DNA from: Deltaproteobacteria bacterium
GTDB taxonomy: Bacteria > JADJOY01
Length of the DNA: 64,000 nt
Reading direction: 5' to 3'
Assembly (NCBI GenBank): GCA_016713535.1
Contig: JADJOY010000001.1
Span: 62,001 to 126,000 of the forward strand
Made by a program: the position numbers and the translations under genes. This document shows positions 33,917 through 45,989 of this stretch, piece after piece (positions within the stretch are counted from its first letter, which is position 1; each line of letters starts with the position of its first letter). The notes beneath the pieces were generated by a model. It was not told where the DNA came from and did not search any database. It saw nothing but the letters and a program-made list of their open reading frames with translations.

Positions 33917-35313
33917 CGCCGCGCTCGCGGCGCGCGTTCCTGGGCGCGCTCGCGACGCTCGGCGCCGGCGCTTGCGCCGCGACTCGCTGGCTTCCGTGGC
34001 AGGGGCCGGGCGCGCCGGGCGCCGCGCCGCCGCCCGACGATCTGCTCGCGCTCGCGGCGCGCTTCGTCGAGATCGGGGAGCGCGGGCGCCGCGATGGATC
34101 CTTGTGGGGACGCCTCGGCGGGTCGCCCGAGGAGAGCGCGGCGGCGGAGCTACTGACGGGGGCGCTCGCGCCCTACGTGGACGGCGTCGCCGCCGAGGGC
34201 TTCGAGCTCACCGCGACCCGCCCGCGGCGCTGGTCGCTCGTGCTCGGCGGCGTGCCGCTGGCGAGCGCGATGCCGGCGCCGGTCGATGCGCGCTTCCCGG
34301 AGGGGCCGGTCGAGGCGCCGATCGTCGTCGTCGCCGGGGAGGGCGACTGGTCGCGGGTGAGTGGGGCGTGGGCCTACGTGGCCGCTACCATGAAGGGCAC
34401 CCCCGCGCTCAACTCGGTGCGCGACGGTAAGCTCTACGATCGCGCCCTCGAGGCCGGCGCCCGCGGCTTCGTGTTCTCGCTGCCGATGCCGCCGGGCACC
34501 TGGCGGGTCGTGCCGCCGGTCGACAAGGCGTACGCACTCGGCGACTCGCGGTTCCCCGATGGCCGTCGCCCGATCCCCGGCTTCTGCGTCGACGCCGAGG
34601 ACGGCGCGCGCATCGCCGCGGCCGCAGGGCATGTGCTGGTGGGAGCGGTCGAGGCCGACGAGCGCGACCGTTTCACGGCGGCCAACGTCGTGGCGCGAGT
34701 CGCGGGTGAGCTACCGGCGACCCTCGCGGTGATGAGCCACCTCGACGGCTTCTTCAGCGCCGCCAACGACAACGCGAGCGGCCTGGCGACGCTGGTCGGG
34801 CTGGCGCGGCGGATCCACGCGGTGCGGGCGCGTGGCGCCCGCACCGCGAGCTTCGAGCTGGTGGGGCTCGCGGCGCACCACGACGGTGGCGCCGGGATGC
34901 GCGCGTTCCAGGCGCGCGACCCGGCGCGCTTCGCGTCGCTCGCGGGGATCGTGCTGATCGAGCACACCGACGGGCTCGCGGGGAACGAGCGCGCCGCGGC
35001 GGGCTGGCCCGCGGACTTCAACGACAAGCGCCAGGCGTTCCTGGGGAACGAGCCGTGGCCCGAGATCGAGGCGGCGCTGCCCGAGCTGGTGCGAGCCTCC
35101 GAGCTCATGCCCGCCGCTCCGGTCACCGCCCACGCGTGCATCAGCGATCTGCTGGTGGTGTGCGACCGCCTGCCGACCTTCACGCTGATCCAGGCCCCGC
35201 CCTACTACCACACCGATCACGACACGCTCGACAAGATCTCCCGCGCGGGGATCGAGCACGCGGTGGACTTCCACCTGCGGCTGCTCGAGCGCGCGGGCTT
35301 CGTCGTGGGTTGA
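33895..35313 (+). CDS. Tat-exported M28-family aminopeptidase-like protein
   Basis: 472 aa. The N-terminus SRRAFLGALATLGAGACAA is a twin-arginine signal. Metal ligands of the M28 co-catalytic zinc site are visible: MSHLDGFFSAANDNASG (His, Asp), GLAAHHDGG and a C-terminal PYYHTDHDTLDKI. A second domain precedes it (residues ~90-230), including VVVAGEGDW and GARGFVFSLPMPPG, a PA-like insert. M28 enzymes cleave N-terminal residues or act on glutamate-containing peptides; this one lacks the usual Glu next to the His-Asp pair (HHDGG), so activity is uncertain. It starts inside the end of the Rieske gene and is co-transcribed with it. Confidence 0.82.
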   Translation: MDRGARLTPRSRRAFLGALATLGAGACAATRWLPWQGPGAPGAAPPPDDLLALAARFVEIGERGRRDGSLWGRLGGSPEESAAAELLTGALAPYVDGVAAEGFELTATRPRRWSLVLGGVPLASAMPAPVDARFPEGPVEAPIVVVAGEGDWSRVSGAWAYVAATMKGTPALNSVRDGKLYDRALEAGARGFVFSLPMPPGTWRVVPPVDKAYALGDSRFPDGRRPIPGFCVDAEDGARIAAAAGHVLVGAVEADERDRFTAANVVARVAGELPATLAVMSHLDGFFSAANDNASGLATLVGLARRIHAVRARGARTASFELVGLAAHHDGGAGMRAFQARDPARFASLAGIVLIEHTDGLAGNERAAAGWPADFNDKRQAFLGNEPWPEIEAALPELVRASELMPAAPVTAHACISDLLVVCDRLPTFTLIQAPPYYHTDHDTLDKISRAGIEHAVDFHLRLLERAGFVVG

Positions 35314-35319
35314 CGCTGC

Positions 35320-35837
35320 GGGCGGGGGCGAACCCCTCCCCTACGGCGGGGCCCCGCGTTCGCCGGACGCCGATGGAGGCGGCGCGGTCCCTCGCGCCGC
35401 GCGGCGCTCTGGCTCCCCGAGGGACAGGTGGGCCTCCCGCGGTCTCGTTCTCGCGCGAGGGTGGTCGAGCGCGGAACGAACGGACTCGTCGAGTGGCGCG
35501 TCGCGGCGAGCCTGCGAAGAGATCGAGCGAGGGCGAAACGCCGCGGGGGGCCATCCCCCGTCGCCGGGCCTACGCGGCCTCCGTGAGCGACCCAGACGGA
35601 AAGCGTCACAGCCTCAGCGCAACACCACGAGCGTGAGCCGAGTGCCTCAGAGGTGGGCCCCGCGCGGACGCGGGAAGCGGGCGACGCGCAGAAGGTCGAT
35701 CGTCCCGCGCCAGCGGCGCGCGCCGCTTCGCGGCGGCCTATGGGGTGGGGCCCCGGCCGGATTTACTCCGGCCGGGGCGGGTCTTGACGAAGACCCCGCG
35801 GAACGGAGCGCGGGGGCTGGAACAGCCCCCGAAAAAC
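35320..35837 (-). repeat. Mosaic hairpin-repeat array, copy 4 (between convergent genes)
   Basis: From left to right: a reversed GTAGGGG/CCCC unit (35320-35352); the GCGCGGTCCCTCGCGCCGCG module (35376-35425), also at 42229; the CGACGGGGGATGG cassette in reverse (35545-35625); a GGCCCCGGCCGG stem (about 35751-35778); GGGTCTTGACGAAGACCC (35780-35797); and CGGGGGCTG-GAA-CAGCCCCCG (35811-35831), which ends 7 bp before the GGDEF stop. No ORF here looks real. The 524-bp gap between the M28 and GGDEF genes is filled almost entirely by these elements. Confidence 0.75.
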
Positions 35838-36974
35838 TCAGCCCAGCTCGACGCGGTTGCGGCCGGCGCGCTTGGCGCGGTAGAGCGCCGCGTCGGCGCG
35901 CCTCAGCAGCGCATCGAAGTCGGGGTCGTCGGGGGCGAGCTCGGCGCACCCCGCGCTCAGCGTCAGCGCGACGGCGGTGCTGCCGACGGGGATCGTCGCT
36001 GCGGCGATCGCCGCTCGCACCCGCTCGGCGGCCGCGACCGCGGCGCCCCGGTCGGTCTCGGGCAGCACGATCGCGAACTCCTCGCCGCCGAGCCGGCCGA
36101 GGGTGTCGTTGCGCCTCAGGTGCTTGTCGATCCGCGACGGGAAGACCCTCAGCACCTGATCGCCGCCGTGGTGGCCGTGGCGGTCGTTGATCTGCTTGAA
36201 GTGGTCGAGGTCGAACATGATCACCGAGAGCGCGTGGCCGTAGCGCCGGGCGCGTGCCACCTCGGCCTCGGCAAGATCGAGGAAGCGCCGGCGGTTGAAG
36301 ACCCCGGTGAGCGGATCGGTGGTTGCCGCGGTCTCGAGCTCGACCTCGAGGGAGAACGCACGCCGCGCGTCGCGCTCGAGCAGGATGGCGATCCCCATCG
36401 ACAGCGCGCCGCCCATCACCAGGTAGTGGTTGGTGCTGAAGACCGTGAGCCACGGCTGGCCGGTGGCGAGCATGGCGAGGTTCGGGATCGCCACGCCCAG
36501 CAGACACATCACGATCGCCGACATCGCCGTCGGCGAGACCGCGGGCGCCGCCATGATCACCAGCAGCGGGCCGCCGATGCCGATGTCGAAGCCCGACGGC
36601 AGGAGCGTGCAGATCAGCGACACGCACGCTGACGCGAAGGCGGAGGCGAACGGCACGAAGTACGGGATCAGCCGATGGAAGCCGGCGATCTGGGTGACGG
36701 GCACCAGCAGCAGGAAGAACCCGCACACCACCAAGCGGATGGTGAGCGTGATGCTCTCCCGATCGGGAGCGAGGTAGCGGTCGCGCAGGAAGAACGCCGC
36801 GAAGATGATGCTGGCGCCGATGCAGCCGAAGCGGATCGTGGGCAGCGCGCGCTCGATGCGGCGCTGGCGGAAGATGGCCTCGGTCGCGGCGTCGAACGTC
36901 CGGCCGCGGACGTGGGGCCGAGGCTTCGCGCCAACCGGCTGGGTCGCGGTCGGATTGAGGAGCGGGCGGTTCAA
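35838..36974 (-). CDS. Membrane GGDEF diguanylate cyclase (TTG start coupled to a receiver gene)
   Basis: 378 aa from a TTG whose first bases overlap the receiver stop (TTGA). Residues ~50-200 carry five or six transmembrane helices (FGCIGASIIFAAFF, LVVCGFFLLLVPVTQIAGF, FVPFASAFASACVSLICTLL, LLVIMAAPAV, HYLVMGGALSMGIAIL). The GGDEF domain begins TTDPLTGVFNRRRFLDLA. The active site is RLGGEEFAIVLP, and the RxxD inhibitory site RRND lies five residues before GGEEF, so it should make and be restrained by c-di-GMP. The gene ends in the hairpin module GGGGGCTG...CAGCCCCC. Expected to raise c-di-GMP in response to a membrane signal or to the coupled receiver. Confidence 0.88.
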   Translation of the reverse strand: MNRPLLNPTATQPVGAKPRPHVRGRTFDAATEAIFRQRRIERALPTIRFGCIGASIIFAAFFLRDRYLAPDRESITLTIRLVVCGFFLLLVPVTQIAGFHRLIPYFVPFASAFASACVSLICTLLPSGFDIGIGGPLLVIMAAPAVSPTAMSAIVMCLLGVAIPNLAMLATGQPWLTVFSTNHYLVMGGALSMGIAILLERDARRAFSLEVELETAATTDPLTGVFNRRRFLDLAEAEVARARRYGHALSVIMFDLDHFKQINDRHGHHGGDQVLRVFPSRIDKHLRRNDTLGRLGGEEFAIVLPETDRGAAVAAAERVRAAIAAATIPVGSTAVALTLSAGCAELAPDDPDFDALLRRADAALYRAKRAGRNRVELG

Positions 36975-37354
36975 GCGGACCGGCCGCGCTCGAGGAGGGT
37001 CGAGACGGTGCGCGCGAAAGTCGCGGTCTCGATCGGCTTGGTGATGTAGCCGTCGCATCCCGCCGCCGCGGCGCGGTCCTCGTCACCCTTCATCGCATGC
37101 GCCGTGAGGGCGACGATCGGCACCGCCCGGAACCGCGGGTCGGCGCGCAGGATCCGGGTGGCGGCGAGCCCGTCCATCCCGGGCAGGGAGATGTCCATCA
37201 GGATGATGCTCGGCGACTGGGCGCGCGCCACCTGGATCGCGCGTTCGCCGGAGTCGGCCTGACACACCTCGAAGCCCGCGACCTCGAGCAGGTCGGTGGC
37301 GAGCTCGCGGTTGAGCGCCTGGTCCTCCACCAGCAAAACCTTCTCTCCGGCCAT
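36971..37354 (-). CDS. Single-domain response regulator (DivK/CheY-like)
   Basis: A 127-aa stand-alone receiver: LLVEDQALNRELATDLLE (acidic pair), IILMDISLPGMDG with the phospho-Asp (~53), VALTAHAMKGDEDRAA with the switch Thr, and CDGYITKPIETATF with the Lys (~105). The TAHAMKGDED motif is typical of DivK-like phosphorelay receivers. It lies 8 bp after the hybrid-kinase stop and is overlapped by the downstream GGDEF start, so a phosphorelay kinase to receiver to cyclase is plausible. Confidence 0.92.
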   Translation of the reverse strand: MAGEKVLLVEDQALNRELATDLLEVAGFEVCQADSGERAIQVARAQSPSIILMDISLPGMDGLAATRILRADPRFRAVPIVALTAHAMKGDEDRAAAAGCDGYITKPIETATFARTVSTLLERGRSA

Positions 37355-37362
37355 GGCGACCC

Positions 37363-40424
<3,062 letters not shown>

Positions 40425-40465
40425 GCGCGGCGAAGGTCGAGAGAGCGACGGCGGGGAGCGGCCGG

Positions 40466-42079
40466 TCAATCCGCGCCACTGAGCGCCAGCTTGTTGCGGG
40501 CCATCTTGCCGAGCTTGGTGCGGCCGCCCTTGGCGATCACGGCCTCGAGCAGCTCGATCCCGAGCGGCTGGCCGCGTTCCGCGAAGTGGAAGCCCACGTG
40601 GTAGAGGTCGTCGAGCGAGATCGCCTTGTCCTTGCGCAGCGCGGCGCCGACGTCGAAGCCGCGGCTCGCGAGCTGCGCAAGCGCCGACAGCGCCGCATCG
40701 CTGGGGCGCACGGCCCCACCGCGCTCGCGGCTCGCGCGCGCCAGCTCGAGGGACGCGCGCTGGTAGCGATCGTCGTCGCTCGCCTGATCGGCGCGGCACA
40801 GCACGCCGAGGGTGCGCAGGGCGTCGTCGGTGTGGTTGGCCTTGCGCTGCCTGGCGGCGAGGGCACGCAGCTCGTCCGCCACCGCGCCGGGATCGGCCAT
40901 GCGGGCGGCGTCGAGGATCGCCTCCGCGCCCGGCTCGCCGCTCGCGAGGCGCTCGAGGCCGGTCGAGCGAAGCTGCTTTCTGAGCGCGGGCGTGAGCTCG
41001 CGCAGGCGCGGTGCGAGCGCCCTGGCGAGGAGCTTGGCGCGGTCCGCGTCGGTGGCCGCGGCGAGCGCCTTCGCGAGCGCGGCGCCGACGTCGGGCTTGC
41101 CCGCGAGCAGCGTCACGGCGAGCTCGGCACGCCGCCGCTCGCCCCTCTCGACCACCGCGACCAGCACCTTGGCCGCGCCCGGATCCTTCTGGCGCCCGAG
41201 GTGCTCGATCGCGAGCCGCGCGCGGTCGAAGTCGGGATGGTCGGTGAGCTTCCGAATGCGTAGCGCCTGCTCGGCCGAGAGCGCGAGGCCGCCGAGCGTG
41301 AGCAGCGCGGTCTGCGCGAGCGCGCGGTCCTCGGCGCACGCCGCCGCCACGAGCGCGTCGATGAGCTCGGAGGTGGGAGTGGCGGAGCCCGTGAGCGCGA
41401 AGCGCAGCGCGATGATCGCCTCCTGGCGAACCGCGGGCGGCTGGTCGGCGGCGCGCGCGCAGTCGAGGAGCGTGGGGATGGCCTTCGGATCCTCGAGGAA
41501 GCCGAGCACCTTGACCGCCGCGGCCACCGCGCCTGGATGCTCGCCGACCTTGCGCTGCGCCTTCAGGAAGCGTTCGGTCTCGGCGAGGTATTTCCTGCGC
41601 TGCGCGGGATCGGCGGCGCGGACCTGCTGGCGGATGGCGAGTGCCGCCCGCGGATCCCCTCGGAGGCGAGCATGCCGTCGAGGAGCGCGGTGAACGCCTC
41701 GGCGCCGCCGAGCTCGCCGGAGCAGGCGGCTCAGCGCGCGTTGCTCGTCGGGCGCGGCTGCGCCCATGCGCTCGCGGACCAGCGGAACGATCGACTCGCC
41801 GATCGCCACCAGCGCGCGCTCGGCCGCCTGACGCACCTCGGGGTCGCGCGAGATCACGAGCGGCAGGATCGGGGGCGCGGCCTTCCGGGGGCCGAGTGAT
41901 GCGAGCGCGTCGAGCGCGTGGCGCACCAGCACCGGCTCGTCGCTCGCGACCAGGCCGAGGAGGCCGTCCACCACCGCCGAGCCCTTGGCACCGATCGCAC
42001 CGAGCACGATCGCCGCGGCGGCCCGGCGCTCGGTCGCCGGATCCGCCAGCAGCGCGACGATCTTGTCGACCTCGGTCAT
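40466..42079 (-). CDS. HEAT-repeat protein (two compensating indels in the middle)
   Basis: About 537 aa from ATG 42079. Helical HEAT pairs recur (VRHALDALASLGPRKAAPPIL, VRQAAERALVAIGES, VRQEAIIALRFALTG). A ~25-residue segment near 41655-41735 becomes Arg-rich nonsense (RRARRRRGVHRAPRRHARLR). One frame over it reads GELGGAEAFTALLDGMLASEG, so an extra base near 41732 and a missing G near 41656 restore the repeat. The C-terminal ~120 residues are helical with GFHFAERGQPLGIELLE. A probable protein-interaction scaffold; it ends just upstream of the hybrid kinase start and may assemble the signalling complex. The HEAT domain of the PilT fusion in this window is similar in style. Confidence 0.75.
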   Translation of the reverse strand: MTEVDKIVALLADPATERRAAAAIVLGAIGAKGSAVVDGLLGLVASDEPVLVRHALDALASLGPRKAAPPILPLVISRDPEVRQAAERALVAIGESIVPLVRERMGAAAPDEQRALSRLLRRARRRRGVHRAPRRHARLRGDPRAALAIRQQVRAADPAQRRKYLAETERFLKAQRKVGEHPGAVAAAVKVLGFLEDPKAIPTLLDCARAADQPPAVRQEAIIALRFALTGSATPTSELIDALVAAACAEDRALAQTALLTLGGLALSAEQALRIRKLTDHPDFDRARLAIEHLGRQKDPGAAKVLVAVVERGERRRAELAVTLLAGKPDVGAALAKALAAATDADRAKLLARALAPRLRELTPALRKQLRSTGLERLASGEPGAEAILDAARMADPGAVADELRALAARQRKANHTDDALRTLGVLCRADQASDDDRYQRASLELARASRERGGAVRPSDAALSALAQLASRGFDVGAALRKDKAISLDDLYHVGFHFAERGQPLGIELLEAVIAKGGRTKLGKMARNKLALSGAD

Positions 42080-42219
42080 GGTTGGGTCCACGGTACGCGG
42101 GGATTTCCCGCGTCGCGGCGCCATCTTGCACGCGCCGGCCGGGCGCTCGCAAGGGCTCTCGTCCGGGGGCCCGCGGCGATGGATCGCGGGGGGCAGGCGA
42201 GGCGTGCGCCTCCAGGCAG

Positions 42220-42684
42220 GTGGTGGCTGCGCGGTCCCTCGCGCCGCGCCGGCCCAGCGAGGGACCGGTGGACCTCCAGCTCACGGGTCGCCGGTCGCGC
42301 GATCACCGCGCGCAACCCAGCCTTCGCCTCCACGGACGCAGCGGGGATCCGGAAGAGCCCGAGTGGACTCGTGGTCGCGCCGCGGGGGACGGAGCCCCCC
42401 GCGTTACGAAAGGCATCGTAGCGGCGGGGGTTCCATCCCCCGTCGCCGGGCCGACGCGGCTTCCGTGACCGACCCAGACGGAAGGATTCCCAGCCTCGGC
42501 GCGACGCCATGAACGAAGCGAAGTGACTTGGGAGGTGGGGCCCCGGCCGGATCCGCGGTGACGGAGCACCGCGGCTCCAACGGACGGGGCGGGGTCTGGG
42601 CCGGGGGGGGGGGGGGGGGGGGGGGGGGGGAACAGACCCCGAGGAAACAGACTCGCGTGAAGTACCACCGCGTTGCGGTCTACT
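42220..42684 (-). repeat. Mosaic hairpin-repeat array, copy 5 (contains the poly-G tract)
   Basis: Between the HEAT gene start and the GGDEF-EAL stop. Modules: GCGCGGTCCCTCGCGCCGCG (from ~42229, shared with 35378), the GGGGGACGGAGCCCCCC stem, the CGGGGGTTCCATCCCCCG stem (42425-42450), the GACCCAGACGGAA...GCCTCGGCGCG stretch, GGGGCCCCGGCCGG, CCGCGGTG...CACCGCGG, and GGGGTCTG (42591-42598) / CAGACCCC (42633-42640) whose loop holds the poly-G run. The 605-bp gap has no credible gene. Confidence 0.75.
42603..42630 (+). other. Run of 28 consecutive G in the loop of a repeat hairpin
   Basis: A homopolymer of 28 G lies between GGGGTCTGGGCC and AACAGACCCC. Sister copies at 35811 and 49299 have only GAA at this place. 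It is either slippage expansion in a G-rich loop or an assembly/sequencing artefact (poly-G calls). Both are consistent with the other homopolymer lesions here. Confidence 0.85.
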
Positions 42685-45243
42685 TCACGCCGGCTTGCCC
42701 CACAGGAATCCCTGGCCGTAGGAGACGCCGAGCTGGAGGAGGATCCGCAGCTCCTCGCGGTTCTCGATGCCCTCGGCGACCACGTCCGCGCCCAGCACCT
42801 TGGCGACGTGGAAGATGCGCTTGAGCATCGTGGCGCGCGACGGATCACTGCCGATCCCGGACACCACCTTGCGGTCGATCTTCACGATGTCGGGCTCGAG
42901 GAGCACCATCGACTCGAGGCAGCTCCGCCCGAAGCCGACGTCGTCGATCGCGATCAGCACGCCAGCGCGCTTGAGCTCGCTCACCGGCTCGCGCAGGTAC
43001 GACGGGTCGCCGATGATCTGCTGCTCGCTGATCTCGATGCAGTAGCTCGAGCGCGGGCGGTTGGCCGGGAACACCTCGAGCAAGTGCTGCACCGGGATGT
43101 CGATCATCGTCGACGGCAGCAGGTTGATGTGGAAGCGCAAGCTGGGGTCGCGGTCGGCGGTGGCGGCGACCGCGGTCTTGAAGCAGTGGTGGTCCACCGG
43201 TGTGAGGATGTTGGCTTCCTGGCTGATGCGGAAGAAGTGGTCGGGGCGCTCGAACGCGGGGATGGTCGAGCGGGTCAGGCACTCGTGCCCCACGATCACC
43301 TCGTCGGCGAGGCGGTAGATCGCGTGGAACACGGTCTTGAGCCCCTCGCCGCGCCGGAGCAGGTCGATCAGGTCGCCCTGGGGCGTGGAAGCGTCGGGCT
43401 CGGCGTCGCTCACGCCCACGTCGTAGGACAGGCGGTTCTTGCCGCCGAGCTTCGACTGACGCAGGAGCACGTGGGTCTGCGACAAGAGCTCGTCGATCGA
43501 GGGTGTGTCGTGAGCGACGCGCGCAAGCCCGAGGCTCGCGGTCACGTTCACCGTTCCGGACGACAGGAACACCGGCGAGCCGGATACCGCGATGCGCGCG
43601 CGCTCGGCGACGCGGATCGCCTCCGCGGTGCGGCTGCGCGGGAGCAGCACCATGAACTCGTCGCCGCCGATCCGCGCCACGTGGTCGGTGCCGCGCATCG
43701 AGGCGCGCAGCTTGCGCGCCACCTCCTTGAGCACCACGTCGCCGACCGCGTAGCCGAGCTTGTCGTTGATGCTCTTGAAGTCGTCGAGGTCGACGAACAG
43801 CACGAAGAGCTCCGTGGAAGCCCTGCGCGCCACGTCGATCTCGCGGGTCAGCACCTGCTGCAGTCAGCGCCGGTTCAAGAGCTCGGTGGGTGGATCGACC
43901 AGCGTCATCGTCTCGAGCCGCGTGTTGGCGGTCTGGAGACGCTCGGTGAGCTCGCGCTGCTGGTCCTCGGCGCGCTTCCTCTCGGTGATGTCACGCGCGA
44001 CGACCAGCCGGCGCGACTCGCGGTCGGCGCTGCGGTAGGCGCGTCCCACCGACTCGAACCACCGGTACTGGCCGTTCTTGTGGCGGTAGCGGAACACGAG
44101 CTGGCCGCCACGCGGTCCGCCCGGGGCCTCGCTCTGCACCGCGCGCACGAAGCTCTCCATCACGCGCGGGCGGTCCTCGGGGTGGATGAGCGCGAAGATC
44201 TCGCGGCCGACGAGGTCGTCGGTCTCGTAGCCCAGCACCTCGCGGTAGTTGCGGCTGACGTAGAGGAAGCGCCCGTCGACCGAGATCTCGCAGATCAAGT
44301 CGTAGGCGTTGTCGGCGAGCGCGCGATAGCGCTCGTCGCCGGCGCGCAGCGCGTCCTCGACGCGCTTGCGCTCGGTGATGTCCTCGTGGACCTCGACCAG
44401 GTACGCGGTCTTGCCGTTGGTGCCGCGCGCCGGGGAGATCGAGGCCGATGCCCAGTAGTAGTCGCCGTTGCGCCGCTTGTAGCGGAACTCACCGCGCCAC
44501 TCGAGGCCGCGTTCGACCGTCTCCCAGAACTTGGCCTTCTCCTCGAGCGTGAGGTCGGAGAGCTCGAGCAACCGCGAGCCCAGGATCTCGGCGTGCGAGA
44601 AGCCTGTGAGCTGCGTGAACTTCGGGTTCACGTAGTCGATGTTGCCCTTGGGGTCGGCGATGATCACGGCCGCCGGGCTCTGGTCGACCGCGAACGAGAG
44701 CCGACGCGCCGACTCGACGGTGTGCTTGGCGCGGGTCTCCTGGCGCACCCCTAGCTCGGCGATCGCCAGCCGTACCTTGAGCACCGCCTCGTCGAGCGGG
44801 CGCATCAGGTAGTCGTTGCAGCCGGCCTGGAGGAGGGCTTGCAGCGAGCTCGGTTGGGCCGACGCGGTGAGCGCCAGGATCACGGTGCGATCGCCGCCCG
44901 GGATCGCGCGGATGCGCCGCGTGAGCGGCACGCCGTGGGTCTCGAGGAGCGTGGAGCTGACCAGCAGCAAGGCGGGAGGATCCGCCTGGCAGAGCGTCCA
45001 TGCGGTGTCGCCGTCGGCGCACGCCGTGACGTCGTGTCCGCGGGAGCCGAGCACCTGCTCCAGGAGCGCACGCGACGTAGCGTCTTCGTCGGCGACCAGC
45101 GTCCGCATGCGGCTCTGGGTCACCGCTGCCGGGTTGGGCAGCTGGCGAACCGCCGCGGTGCTTGGGCGGGGCGGAGTCACGTTGCGGCGACTGGGGTCGG
45201 CTTCCACACTCTGCGCCAAGGTAGAGCCGCGCGGGGGCGCCAT
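42685..45243 (-). CDS. REC-PAS-PAS-GGDEF-EAL c-di-GMP protein interrupted by an in-frame TGA
   Basis: ATG 45243 has GGGAGGAAC upstream. Order: receiver-like (TLVADEDATSRALLEQVLG, LALTASAQPSS; the phospho-Asp site is SSTLL, so a degenerate receiver), PAS1 (SFAVDQSPAAVIIADPKG), PAS2 (RYRALADNAYDLICEIS), GGDEF (VARIGGDEFMVLLP, I-site RGTD) and EAL (VGHECLTRS in place of EAL; IAIDDVGFGRSC; AEGIENREEL; QGFLWGKP). In the middle of the GGDEF start motif, PPTELLNRR is followed directly by TGA (43864-43866) and then LQQVLTREIDVARR in the same frame, so it is a point nonsense change, not a frameshift. The intact protein would be ~852 aa. As written, two fragments result (45243-43864 and from an internal start at ~43854). 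The EAL part keeps many catalytic residues. Confidence 0.82.
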
Positions 45244-45437
45244 CGAGTTCCTCCCAGGACGATAACCATCCGAGAGGTCCATGAGCAATGTTCGTACCGC
45301 CGGCCGAATGACGCGCCGCGCGACGAAATCTGCGGAATCCGTGCGGATTTCGTGAGCTCACCCGAGGGAGAACGGGCGACGTGCCCGCACGATGGCCCCG
45401 GCAGATAGCCGGGTTCCGGCGCGGATTGTCAGTCTCG

Positions 45438-45989
45438 TCAACGGGTTGACACTGATCGCGCCGACGCGGGCGCCGCGGAGCCGAGCTCCTCGGCCACGCC
45501 ACGCGACCAGTCGCGGATCTTGTCCCAGTCGCGGAAATCGCCGGTGCGCGGCCGGAACACCCTGAGCTGGAGCTGCTCGCGAAGCCCCACGATCGCTGGG
45601 TTCACGCGGCCCGCGAAGAGACCGATCCGGCGCGGCTCGATCCCTGGCACGAGGTGATGCAGGCGACGCAGCAGCCGCACCGTGTGGCGCTCGTTGGCGT
45701 GGGGGCCGTCCGGGACCCGGATGCCGAGCGCGAAGAACCACAGCGGGCGCCCGCGCAGCGACTCGCCGTGCGCGCGCACCCACGCCGAGGCACTCTCGAG
45801 CCAGCGCCGCGAGTACACCGGCGCCCCCACGATCACCGCGCCGTAGGGGGTGGGGTCGAGGACCTCGGAGGTGCGCCGCACGCTCACCGCGTGCCCGCGC
45901 GCGGCGAGCTCCTCACCGACCACGCGCGCCACCTCGGCGGTGGCGCCGAAGCGGCTCTCGAAGGCGACCAGGACGGGAGGCGGCGTCAC
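45438..45989 (-). CDS. Flavodoxin / HemG-like protein
   Basis: 183 aa. A GTG start overlaps the stop of the REC-PAS gene (GTGA). The FMN phosphate-binding loop is AFESRFGATAEVARVV (ESxxGxT), with the later loop YGAVIVGAPVYSRRW, as in flavodoxin-fold menaquinone-dependent protoporphyrinogen dehydrogenases (HemG). HemG oxidises protoporphyrinogen IX for haem synthesis; related proteins are general redox carriers. The C-terminus has DWDKIRDWSRGVAEEL, similar to the HemG tail. With a multihaem cytochrome elsewhere in the window a haem role is attractive but unproven. Confidence 0.75.
   Translation of the reverse strand: MTPPPVLVAFESRFGATAEVARVVGEELAARGHAVSVRRTSEVLDPTPYGAVIVGAPVYSRRWLESASAWVRAHGESLRGRPLWFFALGIRVPDGPHANERHTVRLLRRLHHLVPGIEPRRIGLFAGRVNPAIVGLREQLQLRVFRPRTGDFRDWDKIRDWSRGVAEELGSAAPASARSVSTR

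Noticed and set aside
42530-42660. Small ORFs around the poly-G tract
   Set aside because: They consist of poly-Gly or poly-Pro/Pro-rich repeat sequence from the hairpin modules.
43864-43866. TGA read as selenocysteine or tryptophan in the GGDEF-EAL protein
   Set aside because: The site is a variable position in GGDEF proteins, not a catalytic Cys/Sec site, and other genes use TGA as stop in this window.
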